DNA from: an uncultured Bacteroidales bacterium
GTDB taxonomy: Bacteria > Bacteroidota > Bacteroidia > Bacteroidales > P3
Assembly: GCA_900318665.1 (NCBI GenBank)
Contig: ONLQ01000002.1
Coordinates: 62,001 to 126,000 of the forward strand
Direction of reading: 5' to 3'
Length of the DNA stretch: 64,000 nucleotides
The position numbers and the translations under genes are program-made. The notes beneath the pieces were generated by a model. The model was given only the letters and a program-made list of their open reading frames with translations, was not told the origin of the DNA and searched no databases. Below, piece after piece: positions 9,022-17,366 of this stretch. The first letter of the stretch is position 1, and the number at the start of each line of letters is the position of its first letter.

Positions 9022-9756
9022 ATGCGTGTTTCGGTTCCTTTAATTGTAGTATTGTTTTTATTGTTTTTATCGTGCTCGCCAGCCAAGCGTGATAAATCCA
9101 CAAAACAAACATCATATAAATTGTACTATACGGGTTTCACCGTACAATATAATTCTGTAAACCGACAGCCCGATTGGGTAGAATATACATTGACAGCAGA
9201 GCAGGTATTTATCACGGACAATACACTTAGTACTAGCCATAAATTTAAGCAAGATCCGAAATTACAATTGCCACAGGCATCAGATGCTGATTATAAAGGT
9301 ATAAGCAAGAAATATGGACTATCAAGAGGACACATGGCGCGTCGGCAGGATATGAAATGGTCATCGCAGGCTGTCGAAGAAAGCGATTATTATACGAATA
9401 TTTGCCCTCAGAATGAGACGCTGAATAAAGGATTATGGAAAAAAATTGAAGATTTGGTACGTGAGATGGCCAAGCAGTATGACTCCGTACATGTGGTATG
9501 TGGCCCCATCTTCACAAATACGGCTTATGGGTATATAGGTCCGAGTCGTATCCCCGTGCCTGACTATTTCTTCAAAACTTTGCTAATAAAGGATTGCTCT
9601 GGCTATCATGCAATAGCATTTCTGTGCCCCAATAATGGTGTCTCCTGTAGCATGAATAGTGTACAATGTACAGTGGATAAAGTGGAATCAATGGCTAAAA
9701 TTGATATATATTCATACTTGCCAGATAATATTGAATCAATAGTTGAGGGCTCTTAA
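9022..9756 (+). CDS. NUC1-type DNA/RNA non-specific endonuclease, lipoprotein
   Basis: 244 residues. The signal peptide ends in LFLSC followed by SP, a good lipobox. The catalytic core of the beta-beta-alpha-metal nuclease family is visible: LSRGHMARRQDM contains the catalytic His (family consensus DRGHxxP; the first Asp is Ser here), and NICPQNETLNKGLWKKIEDL contains the metal-binding Asn and the usual downstream helix. Later blocks (VHVVCGPIF, IPVPDYFFKTL) match the rest of the fold. It is the last gene of the AT-rich operon, 7 nt after the protease gene, with the same lipoprotein anchoring. It could cut nucleic acid in the periplasm. Many Bacteroidota carry similar secreted nucleases alone, so its link to the motor genes rests on gene order. 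Confidence 0.75.
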   Translation: MRVSVPLIVVLFLLFLSCSPAKRDKSTKQTSYKLYYTGFTVQYNSVNRQPDWVEYTLTAEQVFITDNTLSTSHKFKQDPKLQLPQASDADYKGISKKYGLSRGHMARRQDMKWSSQAVEESDYYTNICPQNETLNKGLWKKIEDLVREMAKQYDSVHVVCGPIFTNTAYGYIGPSRIPVPDYFFKTLLIKDCSGYHAIAFLCPNNGVSCSMNSVQCTVDKVESMAKIDIYSYLPDNIESIVEGS

Positions 9757-9792
9757 ATGCTGCTAAATGAGGTGTGAAATTAGAATAAATGC

Positions 9793-9800
9793 TATCTTTG
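9793..9800 (+). promoter_or_regulatory. Bacteroidota -7 box, TATCTTTG
   Basis: TATCTTTG matches the -7 consensus TAnnTTTG of Bacteroidota housekeeping promoters and lies 18 nt before the nucleotidyltransferase start, giving a very short leader. No clear -33 TTTG is seen. It marks the boundary between the AT-rich operon and the chromosomal block. Confidence 0.5.
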
Positions 9801-9818
9801 CATTTCAAATCTTGAAAT

Positions 9819-10538
9819 ATGGAGGCATTTATTCTTGCTGCCGGACTTGGCACGCGGCTGCGTCCGCTGACTAACGACAGACCGAAGGCGTTAGTTGAGG
9901 TTGGCGGTCGTACTCTTTTAGAAATCAATATTGAGCGTCTTGCTCGTCAAGGGATTGGCCATATCGTTGTCAATGTGCATCATTTTGCCGATATGATGAA
10001 GGATTATATCGAGTCGCATGATTGGCCGGTGAAAGTGGATATATCCGACGAGAGCGATTTGCTACTCGATACTGGTGGCGCTATTGCTCATGCTGCACCG
10101 CTGTTTGACGGAGCGAGCCGCATATTGGTGCATAATGTCGATATTCTGTCGGATATTGATGTTCTGTCAATGATGAACTATGCCGAGTACACAGGCTCTT
10201 ATGCTACATTGGCCGTCAGTCGGCGGAAGTCGTCTCGTCAGTTGCTTTTCGTTGATTCCATGCTTGTTGGATGGCATAATTTTAATACGGATGAATATCT
10301 TTGGACGGACTCGCCAGTATCTATGTACGAAGAAATGGCTTTTAGTGGCATAGCACTGATTGACCCGCATCTGCCACAAGATTTGGCATCCACTCATAAA
10401 GGTGCATTCCCAATTATTCCAGAGTATCTTAGGCTGGCTAAAGATAATGTTATCAATGCTTTTGAACATGATTCCCGGCATTGGTTGGATGTGGGGAAGC
10501 CCGAAACGCTTTCTATGGCAGAGCGGTTTGTCATGTGA
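9819..10538 (+). CDS. Sugar-phosphate nucleotidyltransferase (NDP-sugar pyrophosphorylase family)
   Basis: 239 residues. The N-terminal AFILAAGLGTRLRPLT is the nucleotide-binding signature of NDP-sugar pyrophosphorylases, followed by RPKALVEVGG and, around residue 105, VHNVDILSDID, the metal-binding Asp block. The length and lack of a C-terminal left-handed helix domain fit the short subfamily that includes mannose-1-phosphate guanylyltransferases and MurNAc-1-phosphate uridylyltransferase (MurU). The exact sugar cannot be told from sequence alone. The helicase gene follows after 39 nt on the same strand. It is the first gene right of the AT-rich operon and has the normal composition of the rest of the window. 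Confidence 0.85.
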   Translation: MEAFILAAGLGTRLRPLTNDRPKALVEVGGRTLLEINIERLARQGIGHIVVNVHHFADMMKDYIESHDWPVKVDISDESDLLLDTGGAIAHAAPLFDGASRILVHNVDILSDIDVLSMMNYAEYTGSYATLAVSRRKSSRQLLFVDSMLVGWHNFNTDEYLWTDSPVSMYEEMAFSGIALIDPHLPQDLASTHKGAFPIIPEYLRLAKDNVINAFEHDSRHWLDVGKPETLSMAERFVM

Positions 10539-10577
10539 TGGATTATAATTGAACGGAATAAGTATAAATTGTTGGTT

Positions 10578-13500
10578 ATGAAGAATTTTATTGTTTGTAA
10601 TGCTTCGGCTGGTTCGGGCAAGACCTTTACGTTGGTCAAAATGTATATTAGCCTGGCTTTTGATGTGGAAGGAGCATGTTGTGGCGATGATGTGCTGACA
10701 AACAAGGTTAAAGCGCAATTGCGCGATAGGTATAAGCATATTTTGGCTATAACTTTCACCAAGAAGGCTACCAACGAGATGAAAGAGCGTATTATGAGCA
10801 AGTTGGCAAGTATGGCGAAAGATGCGGCTGGATGTGATATAGCGCAGTCGATGGTGGATGATGCGGTAAAGGAAGGCCGTCTGTCGGATAGTAATGATGC
10901 TCGTAGTAAGGAATTCTCTCGTTTGCAGAATTATGCCTTGGCAGTTCATTCGGCCATACTTCACGATTATTCCGACTTGTCGGTCTTTACGATAGACAGT
11001 TTCATGCACCGTGTGGTGCGTACCTTTGCCCACGACTTGCATCTGCCGCTCAATTTTGATGTCACGCAGCGTCAAGAGGATGTGTCGCTTGAGGTGGTGG
11101 ATAAAGTAATGCGTTCGATAGGTGCTGATGATGAGAAGGAACTGACAGAGGTGCTTACGCACTATATGGATAGCAAGATGGATGATGACAAGAGTTATAG
11201 GGTTGAGGGGGAGATTTCGGCGAGATGCGAAGAATTGTTCAAGGAAAGCGCCAGTCAATACCTTGAGGTGTTGAAAGATAAGAGCATAGATGATTTCAAA
11301 AAGGTCATCGAAAAACTAACTAACGATAATAAGGATTTTGAGGACACAATCAAGAAAGAGGCTTTGAGGATAATGGTTTTAATTGATAGTGCGGGGCTTG
11401 ATGTTAGTGATTTCAGCAATGGCGAGAGAGGCAGCATTTATAAGTTGGTGAAAAGTATGTCGGAGGGTTCTTTCCCCGACAAGTTGAACGCTACGCAGCA
11501 GAAATATTATGATGATGCGACGAAGGGTGCTTCGAGCAAATCAACGAAGAAGGCTGAAATAATAGCGTTACATCCCCCAATAAAGGACCTTATAGATTTT
11601 TGGAGCAATGGTTTGATGCTTTATAATACTCGTGCGGCATTGATGAATAACATCTATACGGTGGCATTGATGAACCGTCTGAACATGGAGGCGCATCAGT
11701 TCTATGATGAGAACGAGGTACTGCATATGTCGGAGTTTAACAAACTCATTGCCAAGGTGGTAAGTGACGAGCCTGCGCCATTCATCTATGAACGACTGGG
11801 TACATGGTATAGGGATTTTCTGCTTGACGAGTTTCAAGACACGTCGCACATGCAGTGGCACAATCTTCTGCCGTTGCTCAGCAATGCCATAGGTGACGGT
11901 GGCAGGGTTTTCATTGTGGGCGATGGCAAACAGGCCATATATAGGTTCCGCAATGGCGATGCGACAATCTTTACCAATTTGCCTGCCGTAGAGCAAAACG
12001 ACCACGGCCATGGTGACAATTTCCGTGATGCTTATGAGCCGCTGAACCTCGAAACCAATTTCCGTTCGATGGCAAATGTCGTGAATTTCAATAACAATCT
12101 GTTTTTATGGATAGCCAAGGATAGGATAGGTGTTGACGGAGACCAGTTGCCATCCTTGATACCAGATGTTTATTTAGGAAAAGAAGGGGGAAAATATCTC
12201 GATGGCGAAGAAAGCCATTTGTGGCAAAAGAACAAAAAAGATGGTGGTTATGTGGAGGTTGCGCTCATGAAGAAGGGTGAAACGGAGAGTGGTGATGAGT
12301 ACTCGAGACGGATATATGAGGCCATGTATAATACGATTAAGAGGCAGTTGGAATTGGGGTACGACTATAGGGATATAATGATACTGACGCGAAATAACAA
12401 GGAGTTGACGAGCATCTGTGCCTATCTGTCGGACAAGGAGATAAACGGAGAGAAAATAAAGATGGCGTCAGCCGAGTCGTTCCTGCTGTCCAATAGCCGT
12501 GTAGTGATGCTGATAATAAACACAATGCGCTATGTGGTTGACCCCACCGACCGGACGGCATCTACCACTGTAGTACTTCTACTCAAGCAGTTGGGCGTGC
12601 TGGTTGGCGATTACGATACCGATATTGTCAAGAAAGAGTATGAGGGGCTTGAAAAAATATTAGAGAAAGAGGGTATCATACTAAATGTTTCTATTTTGCG
12701 AAGCCTTTCAATATATGAATGTTGCGAGGAAATATTGCGATTATATGGTGTCTCTGCCCATGACAAAGAGGCAAACAATGAGGTCGATTACATAGCCGCC
12801 TTTTTGAGTGTTGTAGCGGCGTATGGCAATACAAATCGTCAGGACTTGGCGAATTTCTTGGCATGGTATGAGGAACAGGGGGATTTCTCGGCAAAGACTT
12901 CGGAAGATATGGATGCTATACGTATGATGACAATACACAAAGCCAAAGGATTGGAGGCCAAGGTGGTTCTGTATCCAATGCTTGAGAGGGAGCATGGCGT
13001 TGACTCGTCGCAGTGGGTAGCGGTTGGTGAGGATATCCGTAAAAAACTCGGCATCAATCTGCCTGCAGCCTATGTAAGGACGAAGAAGGGAGAGCGCACG
13101 TTGTTTCCGGATTTGTATGGTAGGGAGGAGCGCGATGCCGAGATGGACGCATTGAATGTGTTGTATGTCGCACTTACTCGCCCCAAACATAAACTCTTTG
13201 TTTTCTGCGAGAAAGATGGCAAAAAGGCGACATCGGGACAGAAAAATATCAATAAATTTTGTTCCAGTGAGGTATGGAGCGCAATGCGGAAAAAAGAAAA
13301 TGAGGAATCAAGCGTTGAACATTATGTTGTAGGCGAGGATTTTGCGAAACCCAAAGAGAACGTGTCCGAGGAAGAGATAAATTCCAAGCCTGCGACATTG
13401 CCGCTAAATGTCCTTACGTTTGGCGATTGGAAAGAGAAAATACTTATTGCCGCCAAGGCTGAACCGATGCAATCGGGTGTTAACGAGGCTGTTGAATATG

Positions 13501-13964
13501 GTATTATGCTGCACGATGTGATGTCGAAGATATACCATAGGAGTGATATCGAGTCGGCTGTTGCAGAATATGCTGACGGACATGGTCTTTCTTATGATAA
13601 GGCACAGTCTTTGCTTGGCGATGTCCGTCGAATAGTTGACCATCCCGATTGTGCGCCATTCTTTGCTGATAACGTAGATGTTAGGAATGAATGTGAGATG
13701 GTGTGCGAAGGTGAAAGGACGGGGAATGACTCGAATGATAAAATAATGACTTTCCGTGCCGATAGGATTGTGATAGATAAGGCGGAGAATAAGGTATATG
13801 TGGTTGATTACAAGACGGGTAAAGATGACGATAATAAGCGTGAGCGTCATAAAAGACAAGTAGATAGATATTGCAACATTCTGCGCCAGATGGGTTACGA
13901 CAATGTGGAGGGCTACTTGATTTATACTCACAACGGCGTAAGTGTAATGAAAACAAGTGATTAA
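10578..13964 (+). CDS. AddA-like UvrD-type helicase/exonuclease subunit
   Basis: 1128 residues. The ATG at 10578 is chosen over upstream TTG codons because MKNFIVCNASAGSGKTFTL places the Walker A motif at residue 9, as in RecB/AddA proteins. Superfamily 1 motifs follow in order: ITFTKKATNEMKERI (Ia), LLDEFQDTSHMQW near 415 (Walker B), VGDGKQAIYRFRNGD near 447 (III), TIHKAKGLEAKVV near 785 (V) and YVALTRPKHKLF near 862 (VI). A C-terminal PD-(D/E)XK nuclease block, VYVVDYKTGK, is at about 1073. The protein should unwind and resect DNA ends for recombination. The next gene is its AddB-like partner, 99 nt downstream; that gap contains a weak inverted repeat (ATTCA..GCGC / GCGC.TGAAT). Confidence 0.9.
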   Translation: MKNFIVCNASAGSGKTFTLVKMYISLAFDVEGACCGDDVLTNKVKAQLRDRYKHILAITFTKKATNEMKERIMSKLASMAKDAAGCDIAQSMVDDAVKEGRLSDSNDARSKEFSRLQNYALAVHSAILHDYSDLSVFTIDSFMHRVVRTFAHDLHLPLNFDVTQRQEDVSLEVVDKVMRSIGADDEKELTEVLTHYMDSKMDDDKSYRVEGEISARCEELFKESASQYLEVLKDKSIDDFKKVIEKLTNDNKDFEDTIKKEALRIMVLIDSAGLDVSDFSNGERGSIYKLVKSMSEGSFPDKLNATQQKYYDDATKGASSKSTKKAEIIALHPPIKDLIDFWSNGLMLYNTRAALMNNIYTVALMNRLNMEAHQFYDENEVLHMSEFNKLIAKVVSDEPAPFIYERLGTWYRDFLLDEFQDTSHMQWHNLLPLLSNAIGDGGRVFIVGDGKQAIYRFRNGDATIFTNLPAVEQNDHGHGDNFRDAYEPLNLETNFRSMANVVNFNNNLFLWIAKDRIGVDGDQLPSLIPDVYLGKEGGKYLDGEESHLWQKNKKDGGYVEVALMKKGETESGDEYSRRIYEAMYNTIKRQLELGYDYRDIMILTRNNKELTSICAYLSDKEINGEKIKMASAESFLLSNSRVVMLIINTMRYVVDPTDRTASTTVVLLLKQLGVLVGDYDTDIVKKEYEGLEKILEKEGIILNVSILRSLSIYECCEEILRLYGVSAHDKEANNEVDYIAAFLSVVAAYGNTNRQDLANFLAWYEEQGDFSAKTSEDMDAIRMMTIHKAKGLEAKVVLYPMLEREHGVDSSQWVAVGEDIRKKLGINLPAAYVRTKKGERTLFPDLYGREERDAEMDALNVLYVALTRPKHKLFVFCEKDGKKATSGQKNINKFCSSEVWSAMRKKENEESSVEHYVVGEDFAKPKENVSEEEINSKPATLPLNVLTFGDWKEKILIAAKAEPMQSGVNEAVEYGIMLHDVMSKIYHRSDIESAVAEYADGHGLSYDKAQSLLGDVRRIVDHPDCAPFFADNVDVRNECEMVCEGERTGNDSNDKIMTFRADRIVIDKAENKVYVVDYKTGKDDDNKRERHKRQVDRYCNILRQMGYDNVEGYLIYTHNGVSVMKTSD

Positions 13965-14063
13965 TTGTGTGGTTATTCAATGCGCTCTTCAAATAGGATA
14001 GGTTAGAGGCGCTGAATAATGACGTTTGTTTTAATAGATATTTAATTGAAAACCAAATAGGAT

Positions 14064-17000
14064 ATGGAGTTTTTTCTACATGAGGTGGCCGAGAAAATCG
14101 GCAAGAAGCATAACAGAGATATGAATCGCGTGGCGGTGGTGTTCAACAATAGACGTCCGTTTCAATTTCTGAAAAAGGAATTGTCGAAAGTTGTCGAAAT
14201 TCCCTTTTTCCCGCCCACGATGATGACAATGGACGACCTTGTGCGTCAGATAAGCGGGAGCGAAATCGTGCAGAAAGAGTTTCTGTTGTTCGACCTTTAT
14301 GATGTCTATCGCAAAAGCGAGGCCTACGAATCGCGCAAAGAACAGTTTGAGGAATTTATCTCAATAGGAGAAATGATGCTCTCCGATTTTTCGGAGATTG
14401 ACCTCTATCGTGTTGATGCGCAGCAGTTGTTTTCCAACGTCGATGATGCCAAGCGTATAGAGGCATGGGGCAAGACTTTAGGTAGCGACAAGTCGCAACC
14501 ATCTGATTTGATGAAAAACTATTTGAAGTTCTATCATTCATTGTATGGCGTATATTCTGCTTTTCGGCAGCATTTGGCTAAAGACAATCGTGCCTATAGC
14601 GGCATGGCCTATCGCATGGCGGCCGATATGATTGATTCCAAGATAGATGACTTGCGATACGAGCATGTATATTTTGTTGGATTTAATGCTCTGTCGGAGA
14701 GTGAAAAGCATATTGTGCAAGCCTTTGTGAAACAGGGCCGTGGCAGCATTATTGCCGATGGCGATGACTACTATTATACAGATATCAGCCAGGAATCGGG
14801 ACATTTCTTGCGGATGATGCAAAAACAGTTCCCTCAAGCGGGATTCTTCCCTGTCCATGAAGACCATTTCGACAGTCATTTTGCCTCTGACAAGAAGATT
14901 AATGTGGTGGCATGTCCGGAGAATGTATTGCAGGCCAAATATGTGGGGCAGTTCTTGACAGATTTGACCAAGGATTGTGATAAGGAGCAGCGCGATGAAC
15001 TATTGAAGAATACCGCCATAGTGCTGGCCGATGAGAAAAAGCTTGTGCCGGTGCTCAATTCGCTGCCCGAGGGCATTGCCGTCAATGTTACGATGGGATT
15101 CCCGTTTGCTCACAGCATGGTTTGTAATTTCGTGCTAAAACTGCTCGAACTGCATCGCAACTGCCATGCCGACCATTTCTACTATGAGGATGTGGTCTCC
15201 GTGCTGTCCGATTCTTTTGTATGCCGTTTGGCAGGCTACGATGTCAAACCGTCGCAGATTGTTAGGTGGCTGAACGAGAAGCACCTGGTCTATTCCTCGC
15301 TTTCGGATATTATGGATATGCTAAATAGCCATAATACGGTGGCTGATTTCTCTAATGAGGTTATAGAAAGATTGTTTAGCAGCGAGGCTTCCAGCGTCGA
15401 TGGTATGATAAAACTATGGAACTACTGCCTTGATGCCATAGAGCAGGCAATGGGTTCGGCAAATACGCAGGATGATGAGGATGCCCCCAGCGGACAGAAT
15501 TTGCCCCAAGAAGATGGGCGCAAAGAGTCCAATGTGTTTGAAAAAGAGGCGAATGTGCTTAAAGGCCTGCGTACCGTGGTGAGCCATTTCATCGAATTGC
15601 AAGAGCGTTATCACTTTATTGATAATCTTGCTACCTTGCGCAAAATCTACGACCGTTTTGTCCGTCGTCTTTCGGTGTCGCTTATAGGTGAGCCGCTTCA
15701 AGGGCTGCAAATTACAGGAATGCTCGAGGCTCGTAACCTCGATTTCGACCGAGTCATTCTGGTTTCGGCTGGCGAAGGTGTGCTGCCGGCCGGCATGAGT
15801 GGCAACTCGTTGATACCCTACGACCTCAAGGGTGGCGTGCTGGCGGGCTATAATCCGCATACTGGCGATTATATAAAGAGGGGTGCAGGTATGCCTACCT
15901 ACAATGACCGTGATGCTGTTTATGCCAACCATTTCTATAGCCTCATACAGCGTGCCAGCGAGATACACCTCGTCTATTGTACCGACCCCGATGCTTCGGG
16001 CAAAGGTGAGCCAAGCCGTTTTGTCATGCAGGTGCGTGACGAATTGGCGCCACGCTACAATATCAAGGTCAACACCATCAACGTCCTCGCTCCACATTCT
16101 ACAACACTGTCGCACTACATTGTAGGCGAGAAGACCGACGAGGTTATGCTGCGGTTGCGCGAAATGGTAGATGGAGAAGAGGTAGAGCGTTATGGCAGAA
16201 AGACAATCCGTGCCCTTTCTCCATCGGCACTCAACACATTCAATTCATGTCAGATGCGGTTCTATTATCAGTATGTGCTGCGTATGCGAGAGCAGGATGA
16301 ACTGGCCGAGGAGGCCGAGGCTTCCGACCTTGGCGATTGTGTGCATGCTGTGCTTGAAGATGTGTTCCGTCCAGTCAATGGCCAGCTGATAGTCACCATG
16401 GACATCTTGGATAAGGCTCTTTTAGAAACAGACAAAATGATAGAGCAATGGTTTGCTGAAAGATATGGCGAGGAAGGCGCCAAAGTGGGCCGAAACTATA
16501 TGATGCAGCAGGTGGCCAAACGTCAGGTGAAGAATTATATCAAATTCGAGAGAGAACAGATAGTAAACGGCTTTAACACTACTATTCTTTCGGTAGAGAG
16601 TGAAGACCTCTCGGCCTCAATAGACATAACGCTCTCTAATGACGAGGTAGTAAGAGCCTATGTGGCAGGCCGTGCCGACCGCATTGACACAGTAAGCAGT
16701 TCTTATGAGACATTCCTCCGCATAGTGGACTACAAGACGGGCAGTGTGTTGAAAACCGACCTTGAGTATCATTTAGATTCCAATAATGTGCCAGACAAAT
16801 GGTTCCAAGTGATGTTCTATGCATGGCTTTACAAAAAGAATCACCCTGGGACACATGAAGATATGCTTTCGGGAATCATTCCGTTGCGGCGCAATGAACC
16901 ACAGTTTATGAATGCCGTCATTAAAGGTGCAAAGGATGAAGCATCAGACATCGCGCTCAATGATGCCGCCTTTGAGGTGTTCGAGAAAGAACTGCGCAAT

Positions 17001-17144
17001 CGTCTGCAATTGTTATTTGAGCCCGAAAACTTTAAGCCACTGTCTCAGAGCGAACGTACAGGCAAAGACCATTCCAAATGCGCCTTCTGTCCAGTACTAT
17101 CATTCTGCCGCCTTCAGCCCGACGCTGAAAAGGCATTGGATTAA
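14064..17144 (+). CDS. AddB-like PD-(D/E)XK nuclease subunit with Fe-S staple
   Basis: 1026 residues. The N-terminal half is a helicase-like scaffold with no Walker A motif visible near the start. The C-terminal nuclease domain has LGDCVHAVLEDVF, RADRID and VDYKTG (near 888). Four cysteines form the AddB iron-sulfur staple: Cys729 (FNSCQMRFYY), then Cys1006, Cys1009 and Cys1015 in the pattern C-x2-C-x5-C (KCAFCPVLSFC). The protein pairs with the AddA-like product upstream to process double-strand breaks and can also degrade linear foreign DNA. All expected catalytic and cluster residues are present, so the pair looks functional. Confidence 0.88.
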   Translation: MEFFLHEVAEKIGKKHNRDMNRVAVVFNNRRPFQFLKKELSKVVEIPFFPPTMMTMDDLVRQISGSEIVQKEFLLFDLYDVYRKSEAYESRKEQFEEFISIGEMMLSDFSEIDLYRVDAQQLFSNVDDAKRIEAWGKTLGSDKSQPSDLMKNYLKFYHSLYGVYSAFRQHLAKDNRAYSGMAYRMAADMIDSKIDDLRYEHVYFVGFNALSESEKHIVQAFVKQGRGSIIADGDDYYYTDISQESGHFLRMMQKQFPQAGFFPVHEDHFDSHFASDKKINVVACPENVLQAKYVGQFLTDLTKDCDKEQRDELLKNTAIVLADEKKLVPVLNSLPEGIAVNVTMGFPFAHSMVCNFVLKLLELHRNCHADHFYYEDVVSVLSDSFVCRLAGYDVKPSQIVRWLNEKHLVYSSLSDIMDMLNSHNTVADFSNEVIERLFSSEASSVDGMIKLWNYCLDAIEQAMGSANTQDDEDAPSGQNLPQEDGRKESNVFEKEANVLKGLRTVVSHFIELQERYHFIDNLATLRKIYDRFVRRLSVSLIGEPLQGLQITGMLEARNLDFDRVILVSAGEGVLPAGMSGNSLIPYDLKGGVLAGYNPHTGDYIKRGAGMPTYNDRDAVYANHFYSLIQRASEIHLVYCTDPDASGKGEPSRFVMQVRDELAPRYNIKVNTINVLAPHSTTLSHYIVGEKTDEVMLRLREMVDGEEVERYGRKTIRALSPSALNTFNSCQMRFYYQYVLRMREQDELAEEAEASDLGDCVHAVLEDVFRPVNGQLIVTMDILDKALLETDKMIEQWFAERYGEEGAKVGRNYMMQQVAKRQVKNYIKFEREQIVNGFNTTILSVESEDLSASIDITLSNDEVVRAYVAGRADRIDTVSSSYETFLRIVDYKTGSVLKTDLEYHLDSNNVPDKWFQVMFYAWLYKKNHPGTHEDMLSGIIPLRRNEPQFMNAVIKGAKDEASDIALNDAAFEVFEKELRNRLQLLFEPENFKPLSQSERTGKDHSKCAFCPVLSFCRLQPDAEKALD

Positions 17145-17207
17145 TAGAGGTGAGGCAACTTGACATAGTGCAAAAAATCATTATTCTCGGAAAATCAAAA
17201 AAAAACG

Positions 17208-17215
17208 TATATTTG
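17208..17215 (+). promoter_or_regulatory. Bacteroidota -7 box, TATATTTG
   Basis: TATATTTG fits TAnnTTTG and lies about 150 nt upstream of the OmpA/TPR lipoprotein gene, leaving a long leader that contains a hairpin at 17243-17281. The -33 element is not obvious. Confidence 0.5.
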
Positions 17216-17242
17216 CAAATTCATTGTATAGTGTGCCTAATG

Positions 17243-17281
17243 GTATGATGGGTACTGTCGGAGGGGCGACAACTATCATAC
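17243..17281 (+). other. Nested inverted repeat in the leader of the OmpA/TPR lipoprotein gene
   Basis: GTATGAT at 17243 pairs with ATCATAC at 17275, and inside it TGTCG at 17256 pairs with CGACA at 17267 around the loop GAGGGG. It lies between the predicted promoter and the start codon at 17367, so it would be in the mRNA leader. There is no T-run after it, so a terminator is unlikely; an RNA regulatory or stability element is possible. Confidence 0.4.
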
Positions 17282-17366
17282 TTTTAGAGATATACAATGT
17301 AAAATAAACGAATTGTATCAGCAATAAAGCATTTACACTGAAACAGCAAATAACGTTGTGTTTCTT

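Noticed and set aside
10167-11258. Open frame on the - strand, 363 codons
   Set aside because: Overlaps the nucleotidyltransferase and AddA-like genes in antisense and shows no family motif.
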